From the NCBI RefSeq assembly GCF_029277445.1, contig NZ_CP119566.1, positions 3,102,001-3,166,000 of the forward strand: DNA of 64,000 bases. Reading direction: 5' to 3'. Source of the DNA: Pararhizobium qamdonense. Lineage in GTDB: Bacteria > Pseudomonadota > Alphaproteobacteria > Rhizobiales > Rhizobiaceae. Below, in pieces: positions 8,401-20,813 of this stretch (position 1 is the stretch's first letter; every line of letters starts with the position of its first letter). The position numbers were made by a program, and so were the translations under genes. Below the pieces are notes generated by a model. That model worked only from the letters and a program-made list of their open reading frames with translations, did no database searches and was not told the origin of the DNA.

Positions 8401-9639
8401 ATGTTGTCCATGGTTTTGCGTTTTACATTCGGTCTCGGCGCCGCAATCGCCCTGTCTGCCAGCGTCGCCTTTGCCGGCGAGCCCGCTCCCCTGCAGATCG
8501 TCGTTTCCAGGGACCAGCAATCGCTGGTGGTCTATGACGGTGATACCGTTGTGGCCACCTCGAATGTCTCGACGGGCAAGGCCGGTCACGCGACGCCGAC
8601 GGGGATTTTCTCGATCCTGGAAAAACGCCGCTTTCACAAGTCCAACATCTATTCGAACGCGCCGATGCCGTTCATGCAGCGGCTGACCTGGTCGGGCATT
8701 GCGCTGCATGCATCCAATCACGTTCCAAGCTACCCGGCCTCGCATGGCTGCGTGCGGATGCCGGATGCCTTTGCCAAACAGCTGTTCAAGATGACCGGGC
8801 GCGGCGTGCATGTGCTGATTTCCGACCGCCAGCTGACGCCGGCCGCGATCTCCGATCCGTTCCTGTTCCAGCCCAAGGGAAATGAGCCGGAGCTGCTGTC
8901 GGATGCAACGTTGCGTCCGGGGGTGTCACAGGTCCATACCGAGTCTGTCGAAGTCGCCACGATCGAACCGCCAGCGGAAAAACCTGTTGTGGCCGAGACG
9001 CAGAAGCAGCCGCCGATCCGCATGCTGATCACCCATCGCGGCTCGCGTGAAATCACCATGGACATCCAGAACCTGCTCAACGAGCTTGGCTATGCCGCAG
9101 GTCTTGCCGACGGATATACGGGCGTGCAGACCAGCGATGCCATCAAGGCGTTCCAGACAGCAGAAAACCTGCCCATCGACGGCAAGCCGACGACAGCCTT
9201 CATCGACGCGCTCTACGCCAAGGCGGGCAAGGGCAAGCCGCCGAACGGCCAGCTTCTGGTTCGCCGCGATTTCGAGCCGTTGTTTGAAACGCCTGTCCTG
9301 ATCGAGCAGCCGGACGTGGCGCTCGGCACGCATTTCTTCCAGTTCCAGGATATCGACGCCTTGACCGGCAAAGGCGCCTGGTTCGCCATGACACTCGACA
9401 ACGCCCTCTCCGGGCCGATGAAAAAGCGGCTTGGCATCACCGTCGAGGAAGACCCGGCGGCGTTCAATGCCGCCAAGCGCACGCTGGCGCGCATCACCGT
9501 GCCGGACGAGACGCGCAGCCGCATCGAGGAGTTGCTTGCCGAAGGCTCATCCCTGACCATTTCCGATATGGGGCTTGGCCAGGAAACCGGAGATGGTACC
9601 GATTTCGTCACCGTTACCCGCAGCCGCTCGAAATCGTAA
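8401..9639 (+). CDS. L,D-transpeptidase with peptidoglycan-binding domain
   Basis: A 412-residue exported protein with an N-terminal signal peptide (FGLGAAIALSASVAFAG). The YkuD catalytic domain carries the SHGCVRMP motif (His115 and Cys117). A peptidoglycan-binding domain of type 1 starts near residue 219 (IQNLLNELGYAAG...). It would crosslink peptidoglycan 3-3 or attach proteins to it in the periplasm; rhizobial cell walls use many such enzymes in polar growth. ATG 8401 is chosen; ATG 8410 is equally placed, and upstream residues belong to a shadow of dinB. Confidence 0.9.
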   Translation: MLSMVLRFTFGLGAAIALSASVAFAGEPAPLQIVVSRDQQSLVVYDGDTVVATSNVSTGKAGHATPTGIFSILEKRRFHKSNIYSNAPMPFMQRLTWSGIALHASNHVPSYPASHGCVRMPDAFAKQLFKMTGRGVHVLISDRQLTPAAISDPFLFQPKGNEPELLSDATLRPGVSQVHTESVEVATIEPPAEKPVVAETQKQPPIRMLITHRGSREITMDIQNLLNELGYAAGLADGYTGVQTSDAIKAFQTAENLPIDGKPTTAFIDALYAKAGKGKPPNGQLLVRRDFEPLFETPVLIEQPDVALGTHFFQFQDIDALTGKGAWFAMTLDNALSGPMKKRLGITVEEDPAAFNAAKRTLARITVPDETRSRIEELLAEGSSLTISDMGLGQETGDGTDFVTVTRSRSKS

Positions 9640-9681
9640 GCTGCAAAACGCTGGAGCCTCGCAAGACAAATGCGGCTCTAC

Positions 9682-9697
9682 AGCCTCGTACGAGGCT
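9682..9697. repeat. 16-base perfect palindrome between convergent genes
   Basis: AGCCTCGTACGAGGCT abuts the dnaE1 stop codon, with a related half GGAGCCTCG 28 bases upstream. There is no T-run, so it is a poor terminator; it may be a stem at the 3' end of both convergent transcripts or a protein site. Confidence 0.4.
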
Positions 9698-13204
<3,507 letters not shown>

Positions 13205-13381
13205 GGTGCACCCCGATTCCCGTGAAGGCCTCAGGATATCCCGTTTCCATCCGCAGATGTCCAGTTTTCATCCGCCTCAGGGCAGCATTTTCAAACCTGC
13301 ACCATCTTGTCCACAGTTGGGCCGTCTGCCAAGGCTGCGGACTGGTGAATGCGCTGACATGGCGAAAGCTTGCGCCCGTTT

Positions 13382-13468
13382 TTACATGCCCATGACGATG
13401 ATTGAAAAGCTGGCGATGAACATGGCGATGGAGGTCAAAGCGGCGAGATCACGAATGAAGTCAGTCAT
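13382..13468 (-). CDS. SOS-controlled 28-residue single-span membrane peptide
   Basis: A 28-codon frame, ATG at 13468 to TAA at 13382, encoding MTDFIRDLA followed by a hydrophobic stretch (LTSIAMFIASFSIIVMGM) long enough for one membrane helix. A GGGAG ribosome binding site lies 7 bases upstream. The promoter (TTGACG-N17-CATTAT, 13498-13526) contains three LexA half-sites. The composition (short charged N terminus, one helix, no tail) fits SOS-induced inhibitory membrane peptides such as Caulobacter SidA (29 residues) or TisB-like toxins. The function is inferred; the frame, binding site and operators are directly visible. It lies upstream of dnaE1 on the same strand. Confidence 0.78.
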   Translation of the reverse strand: MTDFIRDLAALTSIAMFIASFSIIVMGM

Positions 13469-13491
13469 TGGTCGGCTCCCTTTTCCGTTAT

Positions 13492-13517
13492 GTTCTTATA
13501 ATGTTCCATTTATGTTC
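13492..13517 (-). promoter_or_regulatory. Triple LexA half-site operator
   Basis: GTTC at 13492-13495, 13503-13506 and 13514-13517, each pair spaced by exactly 7 bases, giving two overlapping GTTC-N7-GTTC LexA boxes. They cover the -10 element and spacer of the peptide promoter. Confidence 0.85.
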
Positions 13518-13526
13518 ATGCGTCAA
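13498..13526 (-). promoter_or_regulatory. Promoter of the SOS peptide gene
   Basis: -35 TTGACG (13526-13521), 17-base spacer, -10 CATTAT (13503-13498). Transcription would start near 13491, about 22 bases before the ATG. The LexA half-sites overlap it. Confidence 0.65.
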
Positions 13527-13666
13527 GCAGCAGCTGCAAATCTGCCGCCGCAGGAAAAGGGAGATGGTAAACAATGTCTGAACAGCCGCCGGCAAAGCCA
13601 TCCGGCATCTGGACGGCGGCCGGGCCGCCTATTAGTCTGCCTACAATTCAAATCGGGGAATGATCG

Positions 13667-14251
13667 ATGAAGATGTCACTGGCCGTCATGACGGCATGTC
13701 TCAGCCTGTCTGCCACGGCCCCGCAGGCAGCCGATGCCATCGATCCCGAGCGCATCATTTTTGCTGCAACAGGGGATTGGGACAAGGACGGCACATCGGA
13801 CCTCGCCATGCTGGTGGCACCGGCAGACGGCAGCGGCGAGGATGACAATTCCGTTTACATCTATCTGAACGACGGCGACACCGACCGGCTGAAACTGAAG
13901 ACCGTCGTTGCGAACAAGGTCTGGGGAGATCTGACCATGGCAGGAAGGGCACCGTCGATCACTGCTCTTGCCAACGGCTCGATCCTGATCACCACCCACA
14001 ACGATTCCGTCGGCCGGGACCGCTGGGAACAGAAGCTGACGGTCGCCTATCGCAACTTCGACTTCGTCGTTGCCGGCTATACCTACACATCCTATGACAC
14101 GCTCGATCCCGACAATACGGCGGAATGCGATTTCAACGTTTTGACCGGCAAGGGAAAGAGCAGCGGCAAACCCGTCGCCACCAAGGGCGAAATCGTGCTG
14201 CTCAAGGATTGGTCCGACGATCGCGGCCAAACGGTCTGTGGTATCGAATAG
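13667..14251 (+). CDS. Exported protein of unknown function with acidic FG-GAP-like motif
   Basis: A 194-residue protein with a signal peptide (MKMSLAVMTACLSLSATAPQ, predicted cleavage after QAADA or nearby). The mature part starts with GDWDKDGTSDLAML, the D-x-D-x-D-type calcium loop of FG-GAP/VCBS repeats, and has two late cysteines (AECDF, TVCGI) that could form a disulfide. I do not recognise a named family. It is probably periplasmic. It stands alone between the SOS peptide gene (divergent) and lolD (convergent). A GGGGAATG sequence upstream may serve as the ribosome binding site. Confidence 0.7.
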   Translation: MKMSLAVMTACLSLSATAPQAADAIDPERIIFAATGDWDKDGTSDLAMLVAPADGSGEDDNSVYIYLNDGDTDRLKLKTVVANKVWGDLTMAGRAPSITALANGSILITTHNDSVGRDRWEQKLTVAYRNFDFVVAGYTYTSYDTLDPDNTAECDFNVLTGKGKSSGKPVATKGEIVLLKDWSDDRGQTVCGIE

Positions 14252-14289
14252 GCATAGGACCCGCCTCTAACCGGCAGGCCACCGCAACC

Positions 14290-14973
14290 TTAGAGCTCGA
14301 CGACCTTGCCGTCCTCGATGGTGACGCGGCGGTCCATGCGGGATGCCAGTTCGTAATTGTGGGTGGCGATCATGGCCGCAAGACCGGATTGGCGCACCAG
14401 GGCTTCCAGGGCTTCGAAGACATAGCCGGCGGTTTCCGGATCGAGGTTTCCGGTCGGCTCGTCGGCGAGAAGCACCAGCGGTGCATTGGCAACGGCCCGC
14501 GCGATGGCGACGCGCTGCTGTTCGCCGCCAGATAGTTCCGACGGACGATGCTCGGCGCGGTGGCCGATGCGCATGTAATCCAGCAAGGCCGCCGCCCGTT
14601 CGCGCGCCTCTGCCTTGTTCAGGCCGGCGATCAGTTGCGGCATCATGATATTTTCGATCGCGGTGAATTCCGGCAAAAGATGGTGGAACTGGTAGACGAA
14701 GCCGATATCGTTGCGGCGGATCGCCGTGCGCTTCTCGTCGCCGAGCGCGCCGCAGGACTGGCCGTTGATCAGAACTTCGCCCGCGTCCGGGCGTTCCAGC
14801 AGGCCGGCCAGGTGCAGAAGTGTCGATTTGCCGGTGCCGGACGGCGCCACAAGCGCCACGGTCTGTCCGCCAAACAGTGAAAAATCCGCGCCCTTCAGGA
14901 TGGACAGGGTTTCTTCGCCCTGGCTGTAATGACGTTCGACGGCGGAAAGCTGCAATGCCACGCGCGCATTCAT
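14290..14973 (-). CDS. lolD: Lipoprotein-releasing ABC transporter ATP-binding protein LolD
   Basis: A 227-residue ABC ATPase with Walker [12 protein letters not shown], signature [14 protein letters not shown], Walker B LVLLADEP and the switch His (ATHN). It powers extraction of outer-membrane lipoproteins from the inner membrane by the LolCDE complex. The start ATG 14973 (MNARVALQL) is preferred over TTG 14991 because GGGG lies at a suitable distance. It lies 18 bp behind the lolC stop in the operon proS-lolC-lolD. Confidence 0.92.
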   Translation of the reverse strand: MNARVALQLSAVERHYSQGEETLSILKGADFSLFGGQTVALVAPSGTGKSTLLHLAGLLERPDAGEVLINGQSCGALGDEKRTAIRRNDIGFVYQFHHLLPEFTAIENIMMPQLIAGLNKAEARERAAALLDYMRIGHRAEHRPSELSGGEQQRVAIARAVANAPLVLLADEPTGNLDPETAGYVFEALEALVRQSGLAAMIATHNYELASRMDRRVTIEDGKVVEL

Positions 14974-14991
14974 CGTTGATGTAATCCCCAA

Positions 14992-16299
14992 TTATTCGTA
15001 GCGCAGAGCCTGAACCGGATCGAGGCGCGAGGCGCGCCAGGCCGGAAAGATCGTGGCAAGGAAGGACAGGCCGATGGCCATGGCGACGACCGATGTGGTC
15101 TCGCCAAGGTTCATATCGGCCGGAAGCTGGCTTAGGAAATAGAGTTCGGGATTGAACAACGTCGTTCCCGAAATCCAGGAGAAGAACTGCCGGATGGATT
15201 CGACATTGAGGCAGACGATCACGCCCAAAAGCACGCCTGCCAAGGTTCCGACAATGCCGATCGCCGCCCCGGTCATGAAGAAGATCCGCATGATGGCGCC
15301 CGACGACGCGCCCATCGTGCGCAGGATGGCGATGTCAGCCCCCTTGTCCTTGACCAGCATGATCAGGCCGGACACGATATTGAGCGCCGCCACCAGCACG
15401 ATCAGCGTCAGGATCATGAACATGACGTTGCGCTCGACCTGGAGCGCGGAGAAGAAGGTCTTGTTGCGGTCGCGCCAATCGCTGATCAGCACCTGTCGCC
15501 CGGCCGCATCCTCGATCGGCTGGCGCAGGTCATCGACCAGGTCCGGATTGGTGACGAACAGTTCGATCGACTGGGCGATGCCTTCGGCATTGAAATAGAG
15601 CTGGGCTTCTTCCAAAGGCATGAAGATGATCGAGGCGTCATATTCCGACATGCCGATCTCGAAGATGGCCGAGACGGTGTAGGATTTGACGCGGGGATTG
15701 ACCCCCATGGGCGTAATATCACCTTCCGGCGCCACCAGCGTGATCGTGCCGCCGGCGGTGATGCCGAGCTGCTGGGCCATGCGCGAACCGATCGCAACAC
15801 CGGTACCTGCGGCATAACCGACGAGATCGCCGGACTGGATGTGATCGGAAATCGACTTCATCTTGGCGAGATCGTCGGCGCGCACGCCGCGCACCAGCGC
15901 CCCGGTGCCAGCACCGCCCGGACCGGAGGCGAGCGTCTGCCCCTCGATCATCGGAATTGCCATGGTGATGCCCTTGACGCCGGAAAACTTCGTCGCAAGG
16001 TCGGCATAATTATCGAGCGGGCCATCCAGCGGCTGGACGATCATGTGACCGTTGATGCCGAGAATGCGCGAGATCAGCTCGGTTCTAAAACCGTTCATCA
16101 CGGCCATGACAATGATCAGCGTGGCCACGCCGAGCATGATGCCGATGAAGGAAAAGCCGGCGATCACCGAAATGAATGCTTCTTTGCGGCGCGAGCGCAG
16201 ATAGCGCCAGGCCACCATGCGCTCGAATGTGGAAAACGGACGGCTCGACGGCGCCTCTGCGGTCGCTGCCTTTTCCTGCTCTAGCGTCGCGGCGCTCAT
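14992..16299 (-). CDS. lolC: Lipoprotein-releasing ABC transporter permease LolC/LolE
   Basis: A 435-residue FtsX/MacB-type permease: one membrane helix after about residue 40 (FISVIAGFSFIGIMLGVATL), a large periplasmic domain, then three helices at the C terminus. Many alphaproteobacteria use a single LolC/E-like permease as a homodimer, and only one is seen here. The start at ATG 16299 (MSAATLEQEKAATAEA) is 11 bp from the proS stop; the longer open frame upstream is not protein-like. Confidence 0.92.
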   Translation of the reverse strand: MSAATLEQEKAATAEAPSSRPFSTFERMVAWRYLRSRRKEAFISVIAGFSFIGIMLGVATLIIVMAVMNGFRTELISRILGINGHMIVQPLDGPLDNYADLATKFSGVKGITMAIPMIEGQTLASGPGGAGTGALVRGVRADDLAKMKSISDHIQSGDLVGYAAGTGVAIGSRMAQQLGITAGGTITLVAPEGDITPMGVNPRVKSYTVSAIFEIGMSEYDASIIFMPLEEAQLYFNAEGIAQSIELFVTNPDLVDDLRQPIEDAAGRQVLISDWRDRNKTFFSALQVERNVMFMILTLIVLVAALNIVSGLIMLVKDKGADIAILRTMGASSGAIMRIFFMTGAAIGIVGTLAGVLLGVIVCLNVESIRQFFSWISGTTLFNPELYFLSQLPADMNLGETTSVVAMAIGLSFLATIFPAWRASRLDPVQALRYE

Positions 16300-16310
16300 T
16301 CCTTGGTCCC

Positions 16311-17639
16311 TTATTTCGAGGCGGTCAGCTTGTTGATGGCAGCCTCGATCGTCAATGTTTCGCGGGCGCCGGTCTTGCGGTCCTTGAGTTCGACTTCGCC
16401 GCTGGCGACGGAGCGCGGACCGGCAATGATCTGCACGGGAACGCCGATCAGGTCGGCGGTGGCAAACTTGGTGCCGGCGCGGTCGTCCTTGTCGTCGTAG
16501 AGCGTGTCGAATCCCGCCTTGTTGAGCGCAGCATAGATGGTTTCGCACGCCGCGTCGCATGCTTCGTCGCCGGATTTCATGTTGATCACAACCGCGTCGA
16601 ACGGTGCGATCGAAGCCGGCCAGATGATGCCGTTCTCGTCATGCGAGGCTTCGATGATGGCGGGAACCAGCCGGGTCGGGCCGATGCCGTAGGAGCCCAT
16701 GTGGACCGTGTGTTCCTTGCCGTCCGGGCCCTGAACCTTGGCGCCCATGGCTTCGGAATATTTGGTGCCGAAATAGAAGATATGACCGACCTCGATGCCG
16801 CGCGCCGAAACCTTTGAGGCATCGTCGATCGCGTTGAAGGCCGCCTCGTCGTGCATTTCCGAGGTGGCGGCATAGAGCGACGTCCACTTGTCGAAGATCG
16901 CCTTCATCGCAGCCGCATCCCAGAAATCCGTATCATCGGCAGGAATATCGAAATCGAGGAAGTGCTTGTGGCAGAAGACTTCCGATTCACCGGTATCGGC
17001 CAGGATAATGAACTCATGGCTGAGATCGCCGCCGATCGGGCCTGTATCGGCCCGCATCGGAATGGCGCGCAGGCCAAGCCGCGCGAATGTGCGCAGATAG
17101 GCCGCAAACATGCGGTTGTAGCTGTCGACAGCGCCCTCGCGGTTGAGATCGAAGGAATAGGCATCCTTCATCAGAAACTCGCGCGAACGCATGGTGCCAA
17201 ACCGCGGACGGCGTTCGTCGCGGAATTTCAGCTGGATATGATAGAGATTGAGCGGCAGGTCCTTGTAGGACTTGACGTAGGAGCGGAACACGTCCGTGAT
17301 CATCTCCTCGTTGGTCGGTCCATAGAGCATGTCGCGCTTGTTGCGATCCTTGATCCGCAGCATTTCGTCGCCATAGGCGTCATAGCGGCCGCTTTCCTGC
17401 CAGAGTTCGGCCGATTGCAGCGTCGGCATCAAAAGCTCGACGGCGCCGGCGCGGTTCTGTTCTTCGCGGATGATCTTGGTGACCTTGTCGAGAACCCGTT
17501 TGCCGAGCGGCAGCCACGTATAGATGCCGGCCGACTGCTGGCGCACCATGCCGGCACGCAGCATCAGCCGGTGCGAGACGATTTCCGCTTCCTTCGGGGT
17601 TTCCTTCAGAATGGGCATGAAAAAGCGGGACAGGCGCAT
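16311..17639 (-). CDS. proS: Prolyl-tRNA synthetase, short alphaproteobacterial type
   Basis: A 442-residue class II aminoacyl-tRNA synthetase that charges tRNA-Pro. Motif 2 is [26 protein letters not shown] and motif 3 is [16 protein letters not shown]. Length and layout match the short form found in alphaproteobacteria, which lacks the ~180-residue inserted editing domain of E. coli ProRS; editing of mischarged Ala-tRNA-Pro then depends on separate proteins. The start ATG 17639 ([15 protein letters not shown]) matches the family. Confidence 0.95.
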   Translation of the reverse strand: MRLSRFFMPILKETPKEAEIVSHRLMLRAGMVRQQSAGIYTWLPLGKRVLDKVTKIIREEQNRAGAVELLMPTLQSAELWQESGRYDAYGDEMLRIKDRNKRDMLYGPTNEEMITDVFRSYVKSYKDLPLNLYHIQLKFRDERRPRFGTMRSREFLMKDAYSFDLNREGAVDSYNRMFAAYLRTFARLGLRAIPMRADTGPIGGDLSHEFIILADTGESEVFCHKHFLDFDIPADDTDFWDAAAMKAIFDKWTSLYAATSEMHDEAAFNAIDDASKVSARGIEVGHIFYFGTKYSEAMGAKVQGPDGKEHTVHMGSYGIGPTRLVPAIIEASHDENGIIWPASIAPFDAVVINMKSGDEACDAACETIYAALNKAGFDTLYDDKDDRAGTKFATADLIGVPVQIIAGPRSVASGEVELKDRKTGARETLTIEAAINKLTASK

Positions 17640-17943
17640 GAACGGGTTCCAGAAGTTAAAAGCACTTCGCACTATCGGTTGAATCGGGCGAAATAACGTT
17701 GAGCCTGCAGGCCCCGCGCGCGTCAGCCGCGCAAACCGGACACTGCCGTTTGACTGTTTGCCGCGACGATCCGGACAGCTGATTCCACGAGAAAGGATGC
17801 ACCGCGCTCACGCGTTCATAGACGCTTCGCAGCAGGAAGAAAACCCGTCATCGCTTTTGGCAGAAAGCGTAGACGGGCACTGCATTTCAAGGACTGAAAA
17901 AACAAAAATACCTGCGTCAAAAAGGCACGGTAGTAACAGGATT

Positions 17944-17972
17944 TTGACAGAAGTTGTCAACGGAAAAATTTT
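17944..17972 (+). promoter_or_regulatory. Candidate promoter with inverted repeat
   Basis: TTGACA (17944-17949) followed 17 bases later by AATTTT. The -35 is also half of an inverted repeat TTGACA-N5-TGTCAA (17944-17960), which could be an operator. The -10 match is weak. Confidence 0.4.
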
Positions 17973-17979
17973 ACTCAAG

Positions 17980-18189
17980 TGTAGCAAAAATGCAAAAAAA
18001 TGGGATGACAACGCATAATGTTTGGGCTAGTTTTGGCCCACAAAAGAGGCAGGGAGATTAAATTCTTGTCGATTTCGCGGTCAAGTCTTGGGAGGATAAG
18101 ATCTTAGGCGCGTTTACACGCAGCCACCGGCAACGGATAAGGATCACGCGATACTTTAAAGAACAAGGCTTTTAGCCTTGTTTTTTTTT
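17980..18189 (+). ncRNA. Candidate small RNA or dual-function transcript between proS and the DUF1467 gene
   Basis: A plus-strand transcript is implied by the promoter-like TTGACA at 17944 and the strong terminator at 18163-18189; both flanking genes are on the other strand. The stretch includes a GGGCTA/TGGCCC hairpin (about 18024-18039) and a GCGT/ACGC hairpin. It also contains a 29-codon open frame from ATG 18018 to TAG 18105, starting MFGLVLAHKRGRE and ending in an Arg/Ser-rich tail. The frame's ribosome binding site is poor, so coding is unproven. No named RNA family is recognised. Confidence 0.45.
18163..18189 (+). terminator. Rho-independent terminator of the candidate RNA
   Basis: 7-bp stem ACAAGGC/GCCTTGT with loop TTTTA and a run of nine T, of which the first closes the stem. 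It has plus-strand polarity only and no annotated plus-strand gene upstream. Confidence 0.85.
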
Positions 18190-18293
18190 GACTTTTACAC
18201 AGGATGTATTCATCCGGAAAATGGAAACCGCCTCAATCGCGGCAATTCTGTGGCAGCGTCAACCGCGCGGTCCGCCTGCCGGAAGCGTCAACC

Positions 18294-18563
18294 TCAGTAA
18301 AACTTCGGCGCAAATTGCGGGATGGAATCCAGGCCGTAGCCCAGCCGCACGGACAGGACATACCACGCGGCATGGATAATAGCGGCCAGAACCGAGGTCA
18401 TCAGAAACACCCGAAGCGCACGGAAACGCGCCGGCGCGCTTTCGACGCTGCCCGGCACCACCTCGTTTTCATCCGCCTGCGTGCGCAAGCCGATCGGCAG
18501 GACGATGAACAGCGCCAGCCACCAGATGATGAAGTAGATCGCAAAGGTGGAAAAGATCGGCAT
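18294..18563 (-). CDS. DUF1467 family membrane protein
   Basis: An 89-residue protein with two hydrophobic segments (FAIYFIIWWLALFIVLPIGL and LMTSVLAAIIHAAWYVLSV), matching the small DUF1467 family of alphaproteobacteria. It is an inner-membrane protein of unknown function. It lies 132 bp downstream of mce on the same strand and may be the last gene of the nuo-birA-rnj-mce unit. Confidence 0.85.
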   Translation of the reverse strand: MPIFSTFAIYFIIWWLALFIVLPIGLRTQADENEVVPGSVESAPARFRALRVFLMTSVLAAIIHAAWYVLSVRLGYGLDSIPQFAPKFY

Positions 18564-18695
18564 GGTCGTCTCTCGTTACGAGGGGAGATGGATGTCTCGC
18601 CTCATGTCTCGTGCGCGCTGGCATGGCGCCTTATAGCGCCTCACTGAACGCCCGACAAACACCCTGTCCGATAAATACCGGCACGCGGTCTTCTG

Positions 18696-19100
18696 TCACA
18701 CCTGTTCGAGTTCGATCAGCGTCCCGAAGAAATCCTTCGGATGCAGAAACAGCACCGGCTTGCCATGTGCACCGGTCTTTGGATTTCCATCGCCCAGCAC
18801 CCTGCCCCCGGCCGCAATCAGGCTGTCGCGGGTGGCATGGATATCCTCGACCTCGTAGCAGATATGATGCATGCCGCCGGCCGGATTTTTCGCAAGGAAA
18901 GCCGCGATCGGTGACGCCTCCCCGAGCGGCTCCAGAAGCTCGACCTTGGTATTGTCAAGCGTGACGAACACGACGGTGACGCCATGCTCCGGCAGCGCTT
19001 GCGGAGCGGTCACCGAGGCACCGAGCATCGAATGGTACCGCTCCGCCGCTCCGGCAAGATCCGGCACGGCAAGAGCGATATGGTTGACACGTCCAAGCAT
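18696..19100 (-). CDS. mce: Methylmalonyl-CoA epimerase
   Basis: A 134-residue vicinal-oxygen-chelate protein made of two βαβββ modules. Metal ligands are expected at His7 (VNHIALAV), in MHHICYEV and at the C-terminal Glu (LIELEQV). It interconverts (S)- and (R)-methylmalonyl-CoA in propionyl-CoA breakdown. The start at ATG 19100 (MLGRVNHIALAV) gives the family length. It is 10 bp behind the rnj stop, so it is cotranscribed with rnj despite the lack of a functional link. Confidence 0.92.
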   Translation of the reverse strand: MLGRVNHIALAVPDLAGAAERYHSMLGASVTAPQALPEHGVTVVFVTLDNTKVELLEPLGEASPIAAFLAKNPAGGMHHICYEVEDIHATRDSLIAAGGRVLGDGNPKTGAHGKPVLFLHPKDFFGTLIELEQV

Positions 19101-19110
19101 CGGAGACCCG

Positions 19111-20778
19111 TCAGAGCTTGTTGATGAACACGGTGACGACCGGCTTCTTGCCCCAGACGTCATTGGCCGTACCACGAATGGCGCGGCGGACGGCTTCCGT
19201 CACCATGGCAATGTCCTTGCGCTTGCCGCGCGGAATGCTTTCGACAGCCCCCAGAACCGCGTCATAGAGCGTATCGTTCATGTCTTCGCCTTCGTCATCG
19301 AATTCGGGCAGGCCGATCGGAACGACGATCGGGTCGGCGGCGAAATCGTAGCGCGCGTCCAGAATGACGTTGACAGCAACGTGACCGGCAAAGGACAGCT
19401 TGCGGCGTTCGCCGATGCCCATTTCCTCGAAGTCGCCGATCAGGCTGCCGTCCTTGTAGATCCGCCCATGCGGGGCTTCGCCAATGACGGTGGCCGGTCC
19501 GGGTGCCAGACGCAGAATGTCGCCGTTACGCACCTTCGGAACAGTCTTGATGCCGGACTGCAATCCGAGTTCCGCCTGTGCCGTCAGATGCGCGGCTTCG
19601 CCGTGAACGGGCACCAGCATCTGCGGGCGCGTCCAGGCATACATCTGCTGCAGTTCATTGCGGCGGGGATGGCCGGAGACGTGAACCAGCGCTTCACTAT
19701 CGGTGACGATATGGATGCCCTGTTCGACGAGGCCGTTCTTGATGTCGTTGATCGCCTTCTCGTTGCCGGGAATGGCGCGCGAGGAAAACACCACGGTATC
19801 GCCTGCAGTCAGCGCCACATTGCGCATCTCGTCGCGCGAGATCTTGGCAAGTGCGGCGCGCGATTCGCCCTGGCTGCCGGTCAGGATCACCACGACCTTG
19901 TCGCGCGGAATATAGCCGAACTCATCCTCTGCGATGAAGGGGTTCAGCCCTTCCATCAGCCCGACATCGCGGGCGACGTCGCAGACCCGCTTCATCGAGC
20001 TGCCGAGCAACAGGACCTCGCGGCCGGCCGCAGCCGATGCCTTGGCGATCGAGCGGATACGGCCGACATTGGAGGAGAACGTGGTGATCGCCACGCGGCC
20101 CTTGGCGTCCTCGATGATCTTGGTGAGGCTGGTCGAAACCTCCTCTTCCGAGGGGGAGACGCCATCGCGCATGGCATTGGTGCTGTCGCACATCAGCGCC
20201 AGAACACCTTCATCGCCGATCGCGCGGAACCGCGCTTCATCGGTAAAGGGCCCGAGCGACGGAGCATGGTCGATCTTCCAGTCGCCGGTATGCACGACAT
20301 TGCCGAGCGGCGTGCGGATGATCAGCGACATCGGCTCGGGGATCGAATGGTTGACGCCGACGGCTTCGATTTCGAAAGGCCCGACATTGATGCGGTCGCC
20401 TTCCTTGAAGATGGTGATCGGCACCTGGGCGCGGCTGCGCTCGTAGGAGCGCTTGGCTTCCAGCATGCCGGCCGTGAACGGCGAGGCATAAACCGGGACA
20501 TTGAGGCCCGGCCACAGATCGGCCAGCGCGCCATAGTGATCCTCATGGGCATGGGTGATGATGATGCCCTTGAGGTTCTTGCGCTCTTCGGCAAGGAACC
20601 GGATATCGGGCAGCACCAGATCGACGCCGGGCAGATCGAGGCCCGGGAAGGTCACGCCGCAATCGACCATGATCCACTGGCGGTGGGCGGGCGAACCATA
20701 GCCGTAAAGGGCCAGGTTCATGCCGATTTCCCCCACTCCGCCCAGCGGCAGGAAGACGAGTTCGTCTTGTTTGCTCAT
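19111..20778 (-). CDS. rnj: Ribonuclease J
   Basis: A 555-residue β-CASP metallo-β-lactamase nuclease. The zinc motif HAHEDH is at residues 76-81, and the β-CASP domain and C-terminal domain follow. RNase J has endonuclease and 5'-3' exonuclease activity and in Rhizobiaceae matures rRNA and tRNA and degrades mRNA alongside RNase E. The start at ATG 20778 (MSKQDELVFLPLGG) fits the family. It lies 35 bp downstream of birA. Confidence 0.93.
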   Translation of the reverse strand: MSKQDELVFLPLGGVGEIGMNLALYGYGSPAHRQWIMVDCGVTFPGLDLPGVDLVLPDIRFLAEERKNLKGIIITHAHEDHYGALADLWPGLNVPVYASPFTAGMLEAKRSYERSRAQVPITIFKEGDRINVGPFEIEAVGVNHSIPEPMSLIIRTPLGNVVHTGDWKIDHAPSLGPFTDEARFRAIGDEGVLALMCDSTNAMRDGVSPSEEEVSTSLTKIIEDAKGRVAITTFSSNVGRIRSIAKASAAAGREVLLLGSSMKRVCDVARDVGLMEGLNPFIAEDEFGYIPRDKVVVILTGSQGESRAALAKISRDEMRNVALTAGDTVVFSSRAIPGNEKAINDIKNGLVEQGIHIVTDSEALVHVSGHPRRNELQQMYAWTRPQMLVPVHGEAAHLTAQAELGLQSGIKTVPKVRNGDILRLAPGPATVIGEAPHGRIYKDGSLIGDFEEMGIGERRKLSFAGHVAVNVILDARYDFAADPIVVPIGLPEFDDEGEDMNDTLYDAVLGAVESIPRGKRKDIAMVTEAVRRAIRGTANDVWGKKPVVTVFINKL

Positions 20779-20813
20779 TGATTGATTGCGCCTTATGCCA
20801 CCCAAAATGGGGT

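Larger units (their letters stand above)
17640..18293. other. Long intergenic region between DUF1467 gene and proS
   Basis: 654 bases without a convincing protein gene. It holds the proS upstream region, an AT-rich part (17880-18010), and the candidate RNA with its terminator described separately. Confidence 0.6.

Noticed and set aside
17808..18011. 67-codon minus-strand frame in the AT-rich gap after proS
   Set aside because: Hydrophobic composition follows from AT-rich sequence; no ribosome binding site and no neighbour to support it.
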